Part shown: positions 44,886 through 56,472 of the stretch, piece by piece
How positions within the stretch are numbered: position 1 is the stretch's first letter
How the letters are laid out: each line of letters starts with the position of its first letter
Source of the DNA: Dictyophora rubrovolvata
Taxonomy: Eukaryota; Basidiomycota; Agaricomycetes; Phallales; Phallaceae
Assembly (NCBI GenBank): GCA_029959195.1
Contig: CP114120.1
Location: forward strand, 1,612,001 to 1,676,000
DNA: 64,000 nt
Direction: 5' to 3'
Made by a program: the position numbers and the translations under genes
The notes under the pieces: model-generated
Databases searched by the model: none
Seen by the model: the letters and a program-made list of their open reading frames with translations, nothing else
What the model was told of the DNA's origin: nothing

Positions 44886-47800
44886 ATGGCGCTCAATGCT
44901 TTTCGAAAAACAGTTTCAAACCCTGAAACTGAATTGAAACGATGGAGGAAAACATTCGATTCAAACGCAAAAAAGGAGGTAGAAGGACAAAAGTATGCTT
45001 CGGTTCTAGTTCTCAACGAGCATAGCTTTGCTAACTTCGTGCAGGTTTCTTGATATCGAGTCATTCATAAACGCAATTGCGCCCAAAGACGATTTGGAGA
45101 AAATAAAACGAGCACAGTACGCTATACTATTTAAGGTAGCCGATAGCTCTCGGAGGGGCCTGGTGTCATGGGACGACTTTGTGGTGTTTGAGACCATATT
45201 GAAACGCCCCGACGCTGATTATTGGATTGCCTTTAAGTACTTCGACGTGTGAGTTGCCCTCATATTTTCCTATCTCGTCTCCAAAATTGACTGTGCGTAG
45301 GGACGGATCGGGCACAATTACATATGATGAGTTCAAAAATGTCTTCTCCACCAGCTTAGGTCCCAGTAGCATCCCTTTTGATTTTAATTGGTGCGTCTCC
45401 TGCGCTCAGATCTCTGTATAGCCGTCTGATGTATGATCATCCAGTGACTGGGTGAAACTTTATCTTGGAAAGCGAGAAGGCACCCACGTTCTTGGATGTA
45501 GGTCAAGAGCTCCTGATCCTACTTTTCTTGTCATTTCCTGAATAACTATACAAGATAATGAATTTACTCAACTCATGAAAGGACTACAAGGCGAACGTTT
45601 ACGTCAGGCCTTCAAATACCTAGATGACAACCAAGATGGTTTCATAAAACCCGAGCAATTTAGACGAATTATTGTAGTACGTGTCGAGCTGTTTCATGGT
45701 GAAACTAAATCTCAGCTGTTCTCCTAGGAACTGGCTGGGCATAAACTGTCTGACGTAGTAATAGAACGGCTTCCCACCTTGTGCACTATTTCACCCGGTG
45801 GTCGTATATCATACTCGGAGGTGATAGCTTTCCACAACGTCATAAGAGGTGCGTCAAATGTATGTTAGATTATTTTTCAGCGCACTTACACTTCTATCAT
45901 AGAAATGGACATGGCTGAACGGTAAGCGAGCAGTAATGAGAGAACTATGGGAACGCTTACAAGCTTTTTTCAAAAGTATAATCCGCGATGCAACTGCGAA
46001 ATCGAAGGATGGTCGCATAGACCAAGTTGATTTCTTGAACCATGCGGCGTCTACAACTCGTTATGGTATCTTCTCGCCTATGGAAGCATCCATCATATTT
46101 CACTTTGCTGGACGAGGAAATGGGAATCAAAGACTGGCGCTTGTAGACTTCGCGCAGTTGCTAGATCCACGATGGCAGCCTCCAGCCGACACATTTACCA
46201 AGCCAGCTGTCTCTGATGCGGTGTCTCTTTTGAAAGAAGTGGGACATTCAACCTATAATTTTGTTCTCGGTGGATTGGCAGGATCACTTGGTGCAACAAT
46301 AGTATATCCGATTGATTTGGGTAAGCGTAGTCCTTGTGAAATGTTTTGGCAATCGTTTCTTGTATTCACCAATGATTAGTTAAGGTAAGTTGCTTTACTA
46401 GTCTTGAATTTCAAGGAATATTCGTACCTTTACTGAATCTTGTTTAGACAAGGTAAGCAGAAGCTGTTTTCTTCTTTTTTATACTTTCTAAACTCGGACC
46501 AACAATGTCACTAGAATGCAAAACCAACGGAGTACTGTCGTTGGTCAATTGCTGTATGCGAACAGTATGGATTGTGTTCAGAAGGTTTTCAGAAACGAAG
46601 GCCTTTTGGGATTTTATCGGGGTTTAGGACCACAACTTGTCGTATGTGATATCGTCCTTTTTTCTGAAGTCAGTATTAGTATACTCGAGTGTAGGGTGTT
46701 GCACCAGAAAAGGCCATCAAATTGACCGTAAATGACTTTATCCGGAGCAGAGCAATGGATCCCGAGACCGGTAGAATCAAGTTAATATGGGAGGTTGTAG
46801 CGGGAGGTATGGCAGGTGGATGTCAAGTTGTATGTATACGTCTGGTACTGTTAGGTATCACGGAGCTGATTGAATTCAAGATTTTCACGAATCCGTTGGA
46901 GATTGTGTAAGGTTGAAGCATCGCCATTATGTCCACGTCGTGTAACTGTTGCATAGGAAAATCCGATTACAAGTCCAAGGTGAAGTTGCGAAGGCTGAAG
47001 GTGCAGTACCAAGAGGGGCTATTCACATCGTGAAGCAGCTGGGATTACTTGGGCTATATCGTGGGGCATCGGCGTGCCTTCTTCGCGACATTCCATTTTC
47101 CGCTATATATTTCCCAGGTAATTTGTTAGCCGGTCATTTTTTCAGAACCTGATGTTAATATTTCTCAGCGTACGCGCACATCAAGAAGGACGTCTTCCAT
47201 GAAGGATATAACGGGAAGAAACTTGGTTTTTTTGAAACGTTGGTATCGGCTGCAGCCGCGTGGGTGTTCCCGTTTGGACGGTGCTTCAATAACTGACAAT
47301 CACGCTTCAGCGGAATGCCGGCGGCATATCTGGCAACACCAGCAGGTATGTTCCGACGGTAAACTTTTTGAAGGATATATGTTCACCAGAATTATATTGC
47401 AAACTCGTGACCAGATGTCGTCAAAACGAGGTTGCAGGTAGAGGCACGAAAAGGCGAAACAACCTATAAAGGCTTGACTGATGCATTTTTCAAAATTTGT
47501 ATGTGTATCTTCCGATCTTTTTCTCTGATGATTGTTTTTGATTCCTTCGATTTTGGAAGATCGTGAAGAAGGGTTTAAAGCTCTTTTCAAGGGTGGACCT
47601 GCGCGAGTCCTGCGAAGTAGTCCTCAGTTCGGGTTTACCCTAGTGGCCTACGAGTACTTGCACAAGGTATGTGTGGACGATCGAACGGCTTTAATTTCAC
47701 ATTAATCGACCTGCACCTTTTCTATTAGTTCCTTCCTGTAAGTTTGACTCGTTCCTTTTTACACAAGCCTTATATAGTGTTTACCCCTTAGTATCCGTGG

Positions 47801-47984
47801 AGTGAGCAGCCACGCCAACTGGAAACTCGACTAAGCGCTCCCGATTCAGATCTGTCCCGCATCCGGTATGTCATGATATTCATCTGATATCATTGACCAG
47901 CTCACTCTTTTTTGCAGAGCTCGGAATGCATTGAAAATACTTCTTGATGTCCATGGCGACTTTGGTCGGCGCCCTACGAACTGA
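44886..47984 (+). CDS. AGC1: calcium-regulated mitochondrial aspartate/glutamate carrier (AGC1/aralar type)
   Basis: Exchanges matrix aspartate for cytosolic glutamate plus a proton across the inner membrane, feeding the malate-aspartate shuttle. The N-terminal half faces the intermembrane space and has EF-hands: [13 protein letters not shown] (about 45245-45335) and [13 protein letters not shown] (about 45622-45665) keep the Asp/Glu ligands. The carrier half has three repeats: [40 protein letters not shown], each followed by its (F/L)YRG- or FKG-type block ([41 protein letters not shown]). About seventeen introns. Two consecutive 5-nt microexons (46380-46384 TTAAG and 46448-46452 ACAAG) lie between 46320 and 46515 and supply VKTR of the first signature motif. 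The last exon ends GRRPTN at TGA 47982-47984. Confidence 0.96.
46380..46384 (+). other. AGC1: 5-nt microexon 1 of the carrier gene
   Basis: Flanked by ...GATTAG upstream and GTAAGT downstream. Adds TTAAG after a G left from ATTGATTTGG, giving GTT AAG (Val-Lys). Confidence 0.85.
46448..46452 (+). other. AGC1: 5-nt microexon 2 of the carrier gene
   Basis: Flanked by TGTTTAG and GTAAGC. Adds ACAAG; with the next exon's first A this reads ACA AGA (Thr-Arg) before ATG CAA AAC CAA. Confidence 0.85.
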
Positions 47985-49077
47985 GCTGGTTATGACAATG
48001 GATATATAATCATTGTTGTGACACTGCGTCGTCCATTACCTTTACTGATCGGATGTACATATTTGGTTCACCTTAGATATATTATACATAGTTCCACTAG
48101 TGTTTTCTTAATTCTTAATCGCTTTTTTATGACAATTGTGTTGGTGTCAGATGGGCCATTGTACTTATTTATAGGGTTTCAACCTCTGTGATGGTACTAG
48201 TAGACATCAACACTTTATCTTCAAGCATCACCTACCTTCGATATTATGGTGGGAACGCGGTCGAGACTCGGATTAGATTCCCAATTATATTTTCTTGAAA
48301 AAGGTCGACTTTATGTTTCACTCACAAAACGGCCGCAGTCTTACAAAAAAAAAAACTCCGTAACTTCATTTGACAACTCATTCGAACTCATTATTAACCT
48401 CGGGGTTTACGGTGATGGTGTCTGGCAACAGCCTCGTGTAGCCAAGCAAGTTACCTCGGTTTCGGATGGATTTGGTTTCGTTACGCGTTACGCGTTACTA
48501 GGAAACCGAACTTCTTGGATACAACCAACAACACAGGCTCCGAACGTGTACAAACCTTAAGTCTCTCTTCATTGTTAATGTCTAACAAGAAAGAAGGAGG
48601 ACAAAGGGGAAAAGGTACTCTTTGCGGATCCTATTAAACTGAAGTTTTGTTCGCGACACATGTACATTATTACTTCCGAATAGCTCATCGTTTAATTTCG
48701 AAGTTTCCTATCAGTTTTCGGCCTTGGGCACAGCTGTTCTGATGCGCGATGATTTTCCCACCCCACTCAAGCTATATAACCTAGGCTAAAGGTGAGGTAA
48801 CATCGGCCTTCTCACCCCACCCACCTTTCGTTTGGTTTTCCATCTTCCTTACCCTCTTTTCACCAAGGTTAGCTGGTAATGAAACCAACAGTTTCGTAGT
48901 AACTAATAACTGTTGAATTCACAGGGTAGTATTTTACGGCAGTGCCAGCTATATAGCGTCGACCGCTTAACTTTTTCGTTCACTAATTGTACTTCGGGCT
49001 CTGCACCACTCGTTTTCTTGAAATTCTAAAAAAACTCCTGCTTTTTACCTGGTTAATCATTTCGATATTTCTTTAAT
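47985..49077. other. intergenic, no convincing gene
   Basis: Carrier 3' UTR and promoter of the secreted-protein gene. A plus frame at 48246-48560 has no domain. A CT-rich stretch and a likely TATA-like ATATAG element (about 48952) lie upstream of 49078. Confidence 0.5.
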
Positions 49078-51524
49078 ATGTTATCATTTGCGGTCACCTC
49101 TTTAATCATCAGCGGGGCTGTTGCTCAGCAAATCATGGGTACTTCGTCAACCTACCTTAGTGCCTATCCGTCTGCGTCATCGGTTGCTTCTCCCTCTTAC
49201 AGCGCCCTGTCCGCTCAATACACTGGTCAGCCTAGCTCGACGTATCAGTCCGTCTCGTCTCAGTATACTCCTCCGCCTACCCTGGCCGCATCTCAGTCCG
49301 CTTACTACCCTCAATTCACGGAAGGCGCCTACTCGAGCATGGACTGTGGTTACGGCTATTCAAAGGACAGCAGTGGAAGATGTACTGCTCTCTCTTGGGT
49401 ATGATTCAATTTGACGATACGTATCGTTCCTAACGCGCGTGCTCACTTTTACTGTGCAGTATAACTCGCAGTCGTGGGGTTGTTACGAAACCACCATCAT
49501 CAATAAGTCCGTATCATCATTCGATCATGTCTAACGCTTTTATTAAAACATTTTTCACAGTGAGTGCTACCAATCGTATGATCAAACTACCGTCACTAGT
49601 ACAATGACCGAAACGGTGACCATGACTGAAACCATGACATCGGTTTCTACTATGGTGGAGCCTACTACGGTTACCGTCTTCAACACAATGACTGAGTAGG
49701 TTTAAGAATGCTTAAGCGTTGAATCGAATGACTCAGCACTTTTTATAGCTACTTGACGAATACTCTGACTAACACGTTGACAGAAATTTTCGTAAGTCAA
49801 CTTCACTTAAACCTTTTGATCTGAGAACAATTATTCAACAAAAAAAAAGACATCAACGGAGGTAGATATTACAATACCTCCTTACTACCGTGAATAGAGC
49901 CTGACAGTATTGTAGCTCGTTCCTACGACCCGTGTATACGTGTCCACCGAAGTTGTAGATGACACTATCAGCGTCGAGCACACAATGACAGCCACTGAGA
50001 CTATGACACAGTTCAACACGTATACTGCGACTGCGACAACTGTATGGTTTATTTATACGAAAATTAACTAGAGCTGACTTTGACTGACAGACTGATTTTG
50101 CGACCCAAACCGACATCATGACCGAAATCGAAACCAGCACCGTTGTATCGACCGTTGTAAGTACTGACTTGACCTGATCTCGGCACTAGCTGACATCTCT
50201 TTCTCAAATTAAAGCTTCAGCCTACTACCTACACGAGCATTTGGGTCTCTACGCAAGTCATTGACGAAACTCAAACCATCGAGAATACACAAACCCAGGT
50301 CATGGTATGCCTATTGAATCTTGAATAATTGAACTTTATGTGACTTCAATTTCTCTTATGCAGACTGAAACAATGACCAGTTTCTTGGTTAGTACTTCAT
50401 CTTCTTTTGAAATATACTCATCTTTGTTAACACCACAAACACACGAACAGAGTTTCACTGCTACCGAGGTTAGTTTGGGGGGTTTTGGGTCGTCTGTTCA
50501 TTTATTAACTCGTTGATAGACTGCGACCGCTACCCAAACCGAACAAATCACGGACTTCGTGACGATGGCATGTTATATTCCTTGTTTATCCAACTCTAGT
50601 GGTTAACAGCATTTATTTCACTCTCATCAGGTTGTGCCGACCACGTATACCAGCCTTGTAGTCAGTACTGACATAATCGATAACACAAAGACTCTCGTGT
50701 ATACTCAGACTTCGGTCATGGTAAGTCCTACGCTCTTATATAGACCTTATCGCCTTCTTACCTTTCCTTTTCAGACGGATTTGATGACAATGACTCAGGT
50801 ACATAGTTTTTTTTTTACCCATGAGAGTTTAGATATTTAGTGCTTTTTCGCTCTAGAGCGTTACCACGACCGAGGTATGCTCTTTTTGAAATACCATATA
50901 ACTCGTGTATTAAGCGAACATTTCTAGACGGCTACTGCTACATTGACTGATATGGAGACCATGACGGTCTTCTCGACTGTTGTAAGTCCCTATGTCAAAA
51001 TTAGAATGACACGAAAAGTCCGATCACTGATATATGGGGAACTTTCAGGTACAACCTACTACATACACCAGTGTCTGGGTCTCTACCGAAATTATTGACA
51101 ATACCTCAACTGTGGAGCATACACAGACGGCAACCATGGTCAGAACATTGAATTAACAATCTGCCAAAACTTGAATGATCTTACTTCTTTTTCTAATAAT
51201 AGACTGACTCGGTAACTGTTACTCAGCAATCGCTCGTAACGCTGACTTCGACCGCGACCGCAACCGAAACTGAAACCGCCGCAGCGGATGCAACCGCTAC
51301 TGCATTATCGAGCTGTATCAGCCAGGTTAGTTGATTGTTATATTTATCCTCGGTACCTGTCATCTTTTTTTAAACAATTTGCAAAGTGCCAGAATTCGTG
51401 GTGGACACTCACAAGTACAGCTCTTCCAACTGCAACAGCATCGTCCTACGGTTATTCCAGCGCCAGCTCGAACAGTTATTCTGGAAATAACTACAATTAT
51501 CCTCGAGGATTCCGTCGCTTATAA
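49078..51524 (+). CDS. secreted Thr/Ser-rich protein built from duplicated exon cassettes
   Basis: ATG 49078 opens a signal peptide (MLSFAVTSLIISGAVAQQ) and a Ser/Tyr/Pro-rich region, then GYGYSKDSSGRCTALSWYNS with several Cys. From 49561 on, the protein is almost all Thr-rich repeats, split into small exons. Exons (5' to 3'): 49078-49398, 49460-49506, 49561-49695, 49749-49791, 49850-49861 (12 nt), 49916-50041, 50091-50156, 50215-50304, 50364-50387, 50451-50468, 50520-50567, 50631-50720, 50775-50798, 50857-50874, 50928-50981, 51049-51138, 51203-51325, 51387-51524. From 49861 on all introns are in phase 0. The cassette 90/24/18/48-54 nt occurs twice in full and once as a 90-nt exon followed by a fused exon. 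The C-terminus has CISQCQNSWWTLTS and NYPRGFRRL. Likely a cell-wall or secreted, heavily O-glycosylated protein; function unknown. Confidence 0.88.
50215..50567 (+). repeat. exon cassette copy A (90, 24, 18, 48 nt)
   Basis: Exons encode LQPTTYTSIWVSTQVIDETQ..., TETMTSFL, SFTATE and TATATQTEQITDFVTM. All introns are phase 0, so the whole set can be copied without breaking the frame. Confidence 0.85.
50631..50981 (+). repeat. exon cassette copy B (90, 24, 18, 54 nt)
   Basis: Exons encode VVPTTYTSLVVSTDIIDNTK..., TDLMTMTQ, SVTTTE and TATATLTDMETMTVFSTV, in the same order and sizes as copy A. Confidence 0.85.
51049..51325 (+). repeat. partial cassette copy C (90 nt plus a fused exon)
   Basis: The 90-nt exon (VQPTTYTSVWVSTEIIDNTS...) is followed by one 123-nt exon whose start (TDSVTVTQ, then SLVTLTSTATATETET) corresponds to the 24-, 18- and 48-nt exons without introns. 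Confidence 0.75.
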
Positions 51525-51892
51525 TCGCGATGCTGTCTGCTTTTACGTTCCTTTCTTTGATAAAAATTATAATTCGTTGGAGTACAAATAATACTTCTTT
51601 TTCATATTTATGCACCAAGTTTGGACACTATCATTATACACTTTCATGCCTGCCTTAGCTTACAGTGTCATTTTTTCCCTTTAGCATTCTTTTAAGAATC
51701 GGTAGTCAATTTTGGAATGAGCTCGTGTAGTTTGGCAGAAGCCAAACCACGGCTAAAAGTTACGTTGGCAGAGAGAACTAACTGTCTTCACGTTCATAAA
51801 AGTCATTTATACATGTACGCAAATACCGTTTCAGATCGTTTTGTTACAAAGATGTGTAGGGCTTTGAAAAAAGGATATATTTTGGCAGCTGA

Positions 51893-53299
51893 TTATTCCA
51901 TGTGATCCTTATCAACCTGAACCAGCATCCGACGCGGTTGCATGAACTTCAGACCCGATAAATCAAATACTGGGACCTCAAAAGGAAAATCGACGGCCTT
52001 AAGAATAAGAGATATGTCGATCCAAAAACCAGCCTACGAAGATAAACATAAAAAATCCAAGAATGTTTTCGGGGCATGTGAACTTACTAGACCAGTGACG
52101 AATGCGAATCCACCGGCGGCTTTGAATTCATTCGCGGCTCGCGTTAGTTCACCTACACCTGTGTGAACTGGGAGATAACATTAGCTCAAAAAAATTCTAT
52201 TTGCAAATTTGAAAAAAAAACTGTGTAATTACAATGTGCGGCCGCAATGAGGCCAAACGTGAAGGTTAATGCTAGAATAGAATCGTCAAATAAATGATGT
52301 TAAGATTGCCGAAGAAAGAAGACAAAAAAAATCAGCTCACGGAAGAATACAAGAACAAAGGCTACATTTCTAATCGGGTGGTCAATTACATAGATATGCT
52401 TTAATCTCAAAGATGCGCTCTCACGTTCGAAGGGAGGCAACTGCATAGAGGGTACAGAGTATTGTCCATATGACGAAGTATAGCCCGACGCCTGAATTGT
52501 ATTCACGTGAAGATGCTCCTGCTGCCGTAGCGATAACGCCAGCAAAAGTATTATCTGTCACGTTGGCTGGTGCGAAGGAGGCAGCCACCCTAAAAGTAGG
52601 TTGGATCAAGATACCGTAACTTGCCCAGAAGCCGCCTGAGTGCCAAAAGAACTGGAGTTAGGGGAGGTGTATAGAAATGTGACAATTTAAACCAACCAAA
52701 AGTGCCAAATACAACCATAGGGAATCTGATGGATTGTTTAACATGGCTGTTTTTTTTTAATTTCCTTTTACTACTCACGTATTTCCCACTGACCATTCAA
52801 AGATAGCGGAGAGATAAAGACCGACACTAGCACACGCGTAGAAGGCCTGCACGCCAAAACTTCAATAAATGCAATTCGACTAATGAAATCGCAACATACT
52901 CCTAATGTGGCAAGACCGCTATTCCCATCAGCGGCCTGGAATCCCATGAGATCCATAGACAACGGTAAATGAGCTAAAATTATATGTAAAGATTAGTATA
53001 GATGACGGCAGTATACACTCACCTAGTAAAAAAGAAGATACGGCTCTGTCGTAATTATAAAGAATAATAGATGGAGTTGAAAGATCCGTCTGTCAAAATT
53101 CGGTTTACGAAAATGAAATGACAGGGTCTTACAAAGGTGCCGCATTGGCGACACGGCGAACCAAGTCAGACTGTCCAGCCATCTTCGGCTGTAAGTAAAG
53201 AGCTTCGAACTGCTCGGGGGTAAGTGTCACTGTGGTCATCGTCCGTTTTATCCCTTGTTCGATATCATGATGGGAGGTGGTGTGCTTCTCGTCAGACAT
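51893..53299 (-). CDS. GPR1/FUN34/YaaH-family transporter (acetate/ammonium type)
   Basis: Six-helix plasma-membrane protein family moving acetate or linked to ammonium export. ATG 53299 (MSDEKHTTSHHDIEQGIKRT), with a second in-frame ATG at 53239. Blocks restored by splicing: LAHLPLSMDLMGFQAADGNS, AFYACASVGLYLSAIFEW, SVGNTFPMVVFGTFGGFWAS then YGILIQPTF, YFVIWTILCTLYAVASLRTN, LTFTFGLIAAAH, and a C-terminal AGFWIDISLILKAV segment, ending at TAA 51893-51895. The GNTF...FGTFGGFWxSY segment is the family hallmark; the usual NPxG N-terminal motif is changed to LMGF here. Around eight introns. Substrate not determinable from sequence. Confidence 0.85.
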
Positions 53300-56200
53300 A
53301 TTGACAGTTGGGGTATGAAATGGTGAGAAAAGGGATATGAGAGTTGTCGGGGTAATATAACCTTTACTACTCTTGCGCCATGAGAAAACTGGCTAAAGAA
53401 ACTCTGGAAGCCCAGGTCATGAGCCCCACAGAGGCTTCTACCCCTGGGAAGAGGTTTAATAAACGACCAATGAAGTTGCAGGTGATACTCCGGGGGGAAA
53501 CAGACAATGTCCTTTTCTTCTCCCATAAGAAATGAATTAACCTTTGGTCGAAAAAAAGTTCATTATGATTGCGTGTGTTGGAAACAGACGTCGAAACTGA
53601 CAGCAATGGTACGTTTTGGCAGGATTGCTCCGAACGAGCCGAACTCCGGCATCATCTGCGTCCGTGATACCCGCAAAGCTATTTTTCTCAAAGTGTGGTC
53701 AAATTTGTGAAGTTCCCAGAGTCGTGAAAAATTTAAACTATGCTACTGGATAGCATGCCTTTGAGAAACCAAGCGACGGAAGATTGTCTAAAGCTGCGCA
53801 GCTGTCTGTGAGTATAAGTTATAAAGTAAAACACCTACTAGCCTGAGACTGAGACTTAGCTAGCGACTATCCACCGTATGATATGACCCACTGTTTTCAA
53901 GATATATCCTAGCCTATATGGCAAAAGAATCCTAGGACACTGCCCTGGTCGGATACGCGAATCATGCCAAGGGTGAACTTACTTATACGTGAAATGATGG
54001 ATTACTCGTATTAACGTGGTTAATTAGTTAAGAGGAACAATGACTGTCATGCCTTGTCTAGAAACAATGGTCATTGATCAATAACCCCCTCGAAATCAAT
54101 TCATTCCATGGAATCGGTACCAAGAGAGTCCGCACCAGAAATTCGTCCGAGCTCTCCAAATGGACCACGGAAGCAAGTGCAATTCGTGCCAAGCTACGCC
54201 CGGCAGTGTTTCGCGTATTAAATGTTTGCGATTCATATGTGATGATGGTGATGAAAGGTTCATACTGAATGGAAGAATCTCCATAAATCATTTCAGCCAC
54301 AGACTACTTCGCAGTTAGGTGGATCCCATTCTTTTCTTGGGGTGCCCTTCACATTAAAGTATACTCGCTGTTGATAAATCATGGAAAAACTCGTATGGCG
54401 AGATACTTACGTGGTGATGCCATGCAAACACAAGCCGATAACTCCCTAATTGGCGGTCATATGGTAAGTTCCGAACCTCCTGCCAGGCAATTGACGGGAC
54501 CATAAAGATATACTGAAAATAGAATGTTAACCGTCGATTTAAAGTGGCACATAAGTACAAGGAAAATCTTTCGATCGATCAGAAGCAAGAAATTGCGGCT
54601 TGTTGATATACAAGATAAGTACCAGCACTTGTATAATGCTGTACTAGTACATGTCTAAGTGACACGATCAGTCGTTATTCGGGTTACGCCTCGAAACGCC
54701 TGAGTAAGACTTCCAATTCCTGTTGTAAAACCATCGACAGATTTCCGAGAGAAAACTGAAGATAGGAAATTTGAAACCAAAGGACAATAAGATTAGGTTT
54801 AGGAGCGCGTGCTTTAACGAATTCAAATTTCGAGTCCAATCGATGTGGGATCAAATTTCAACGTCACGCGTCACGGCCAATCTTGCGGCTTCGCTGCAAA
54901 GCCGATCAAAGTCTGTGCGGCATTTGGTAATTAAATGTCACATCTTTAGATGTCACGCGTCACGGTGGATACTGTCGTCCCGGTGGGTGTACAGGCTTCC
55001 CCTGCTGAGAAGTTCAGCCTATTGCAATAATTGCGTTCATTCTCATCCGGCAAACATTTTCCGGTGGAGTTCAGCCTGAGAAATATCAAGTTCATCTCGT
55101 TCCGATCCTTGGTGCAGCGGTGTAAGAAAATAGCTAAAAAAGGTATATGTTGTCGTGAACTTTTACTCAATTTAATTCCCATGAGAATGATAGAGAAACC
55201 AGACTAAAATCCAAGTTTTTAAGTCAGTGAATGCCCTCTCAAAAACAGGTTAGTCACTTTGGCCTGTAATGAATAATAGACTTATCTTTCGATCATTGCT
55301 CCCCAGTGCGAACGGACTAGACAAATTCAACGGATATCTTGAACGCTTAATGCCGAATTCGTTAAGGCCAAGAAATAGAACTTGATGAGTGGAAGACGTC
55401 GGTTCTAATTCCTGCACAGGCTCAGTAGTATCAACCCGTGTAACCGACTAAACTTTCAACCAGGTTTGATCTTCTACATTTAGATTGCTATGCCACTTGC
55501 AATGAATAAGCAAAATTATAATCAAGGTAATTCAGCACCAGTTCCTTGTTTCTGGAAAGAAACTGTTTTAGCGAGAAGTACGTTTAAACCCAAATTGAAA
55601 TTGGAGATTATAGCACGAGATTCACCTACTCACGACGGAGATGCTCATTTCTTCATCATGTTAATACAGCCCTTCGTTATCAAATACTGCTAACTTCAAT
55701 TGGGTGATGTCATAGCAAATGTCGGATCTTGTACCTGGGCTATAATTATTTAAGCTATATGCTACTCATCACTAGCGATGTCGATATTGTTATTCACGAA
55801 CAATCGTTTAATGCTGTCTCTGCTTCTAAAAAAGAGCCGTCCTTCCATTTTGAGAACTTTCTCTCTGACCGAAAAGGCATCATTATCGGAGGTTAATACA
55901 TTATGAGGGGTTATAAACCGGCGGTGTGATTTTCCTAAGCCTCTTGCACTGCAACGATCAACCAACTGCCTTCATTAATTCAAGCCAAGGAAACAAAAAG
56001 AGGTAGGAGATAATTAATAGATTATAGCAAAAAAAAAAGGAAGAAAAAAAAAAGCCACATGAGTTGTACTCATGGGAAAATAAGGACGTGTATGATAGAT
56101 ATGAGAATTGAGGTGTGTGGCGAAGTACTATCCACTTGGGTCAAAAGAAGAGCGGAACCCATCGACTAATTTGATGTCCCTCAATAAAATGTCAACGGAT

Positions 56201-56472
56201 GCTCGTCCCTTAAAAGAACACTTCTTGATTCGGGGGTATTTGCCTTTCCAGTCACCCAAAGTAACCTCTGGCACTCTGAAGCTGTTGACCTGCAAAACAT
56301 GTATAATTAAATTAATAATTATAATCTACAACTGTATCTAATGTGAGCTATAAGATTATCATCAAGTAGAAACGCAATTTGAAAGGACGAAACGAATATT
56401 AATCATGGCTTGGATGGATATCTAATAGCCGACTCCCGCTTCATTTTTGTGATTAAGTGGTCTCAAAGAGAT
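53300..56472. other. gene-poor region of about 3.2 kb
   Basis: Apart from the coding-like patch at 54058-54560 I see no gene. Two copies of GTCACGCGTCACGG (about 54862 and 54952) lie 90 bp apart. Poly-A runs occur near 56030-56050. Confidence 0.45.
54058..54560 (-). pseudogene. unrecognised coding-like locus or relic
   Basis: Minus-strand blocks read VPSIAWQEVRNLPYDRQLGS and YRLVFAWHHH up to a GTAAGT donor near 54410. An acceptor (ACAG about 54370) leads to RVYFNVKGTPRKEWDPPNCE to a stop. A further frame reads AEMIYGDSSIQYEPFITIIT and SLARIALASVVHLESSDEF. Collinear and protein-like, but the blocks do not all join in frame and no start is clear. Could be a small unknown gene or a remnant. Confidence 0.35.

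Noticed and set aside
48246-48560. Plus-strand 104-codon frame between the carrier and the secreted-protein gene
   Set aside because: Contains a poly-A/Lys run, no domain and no splice partner; composition typical of random intergenic DNA.
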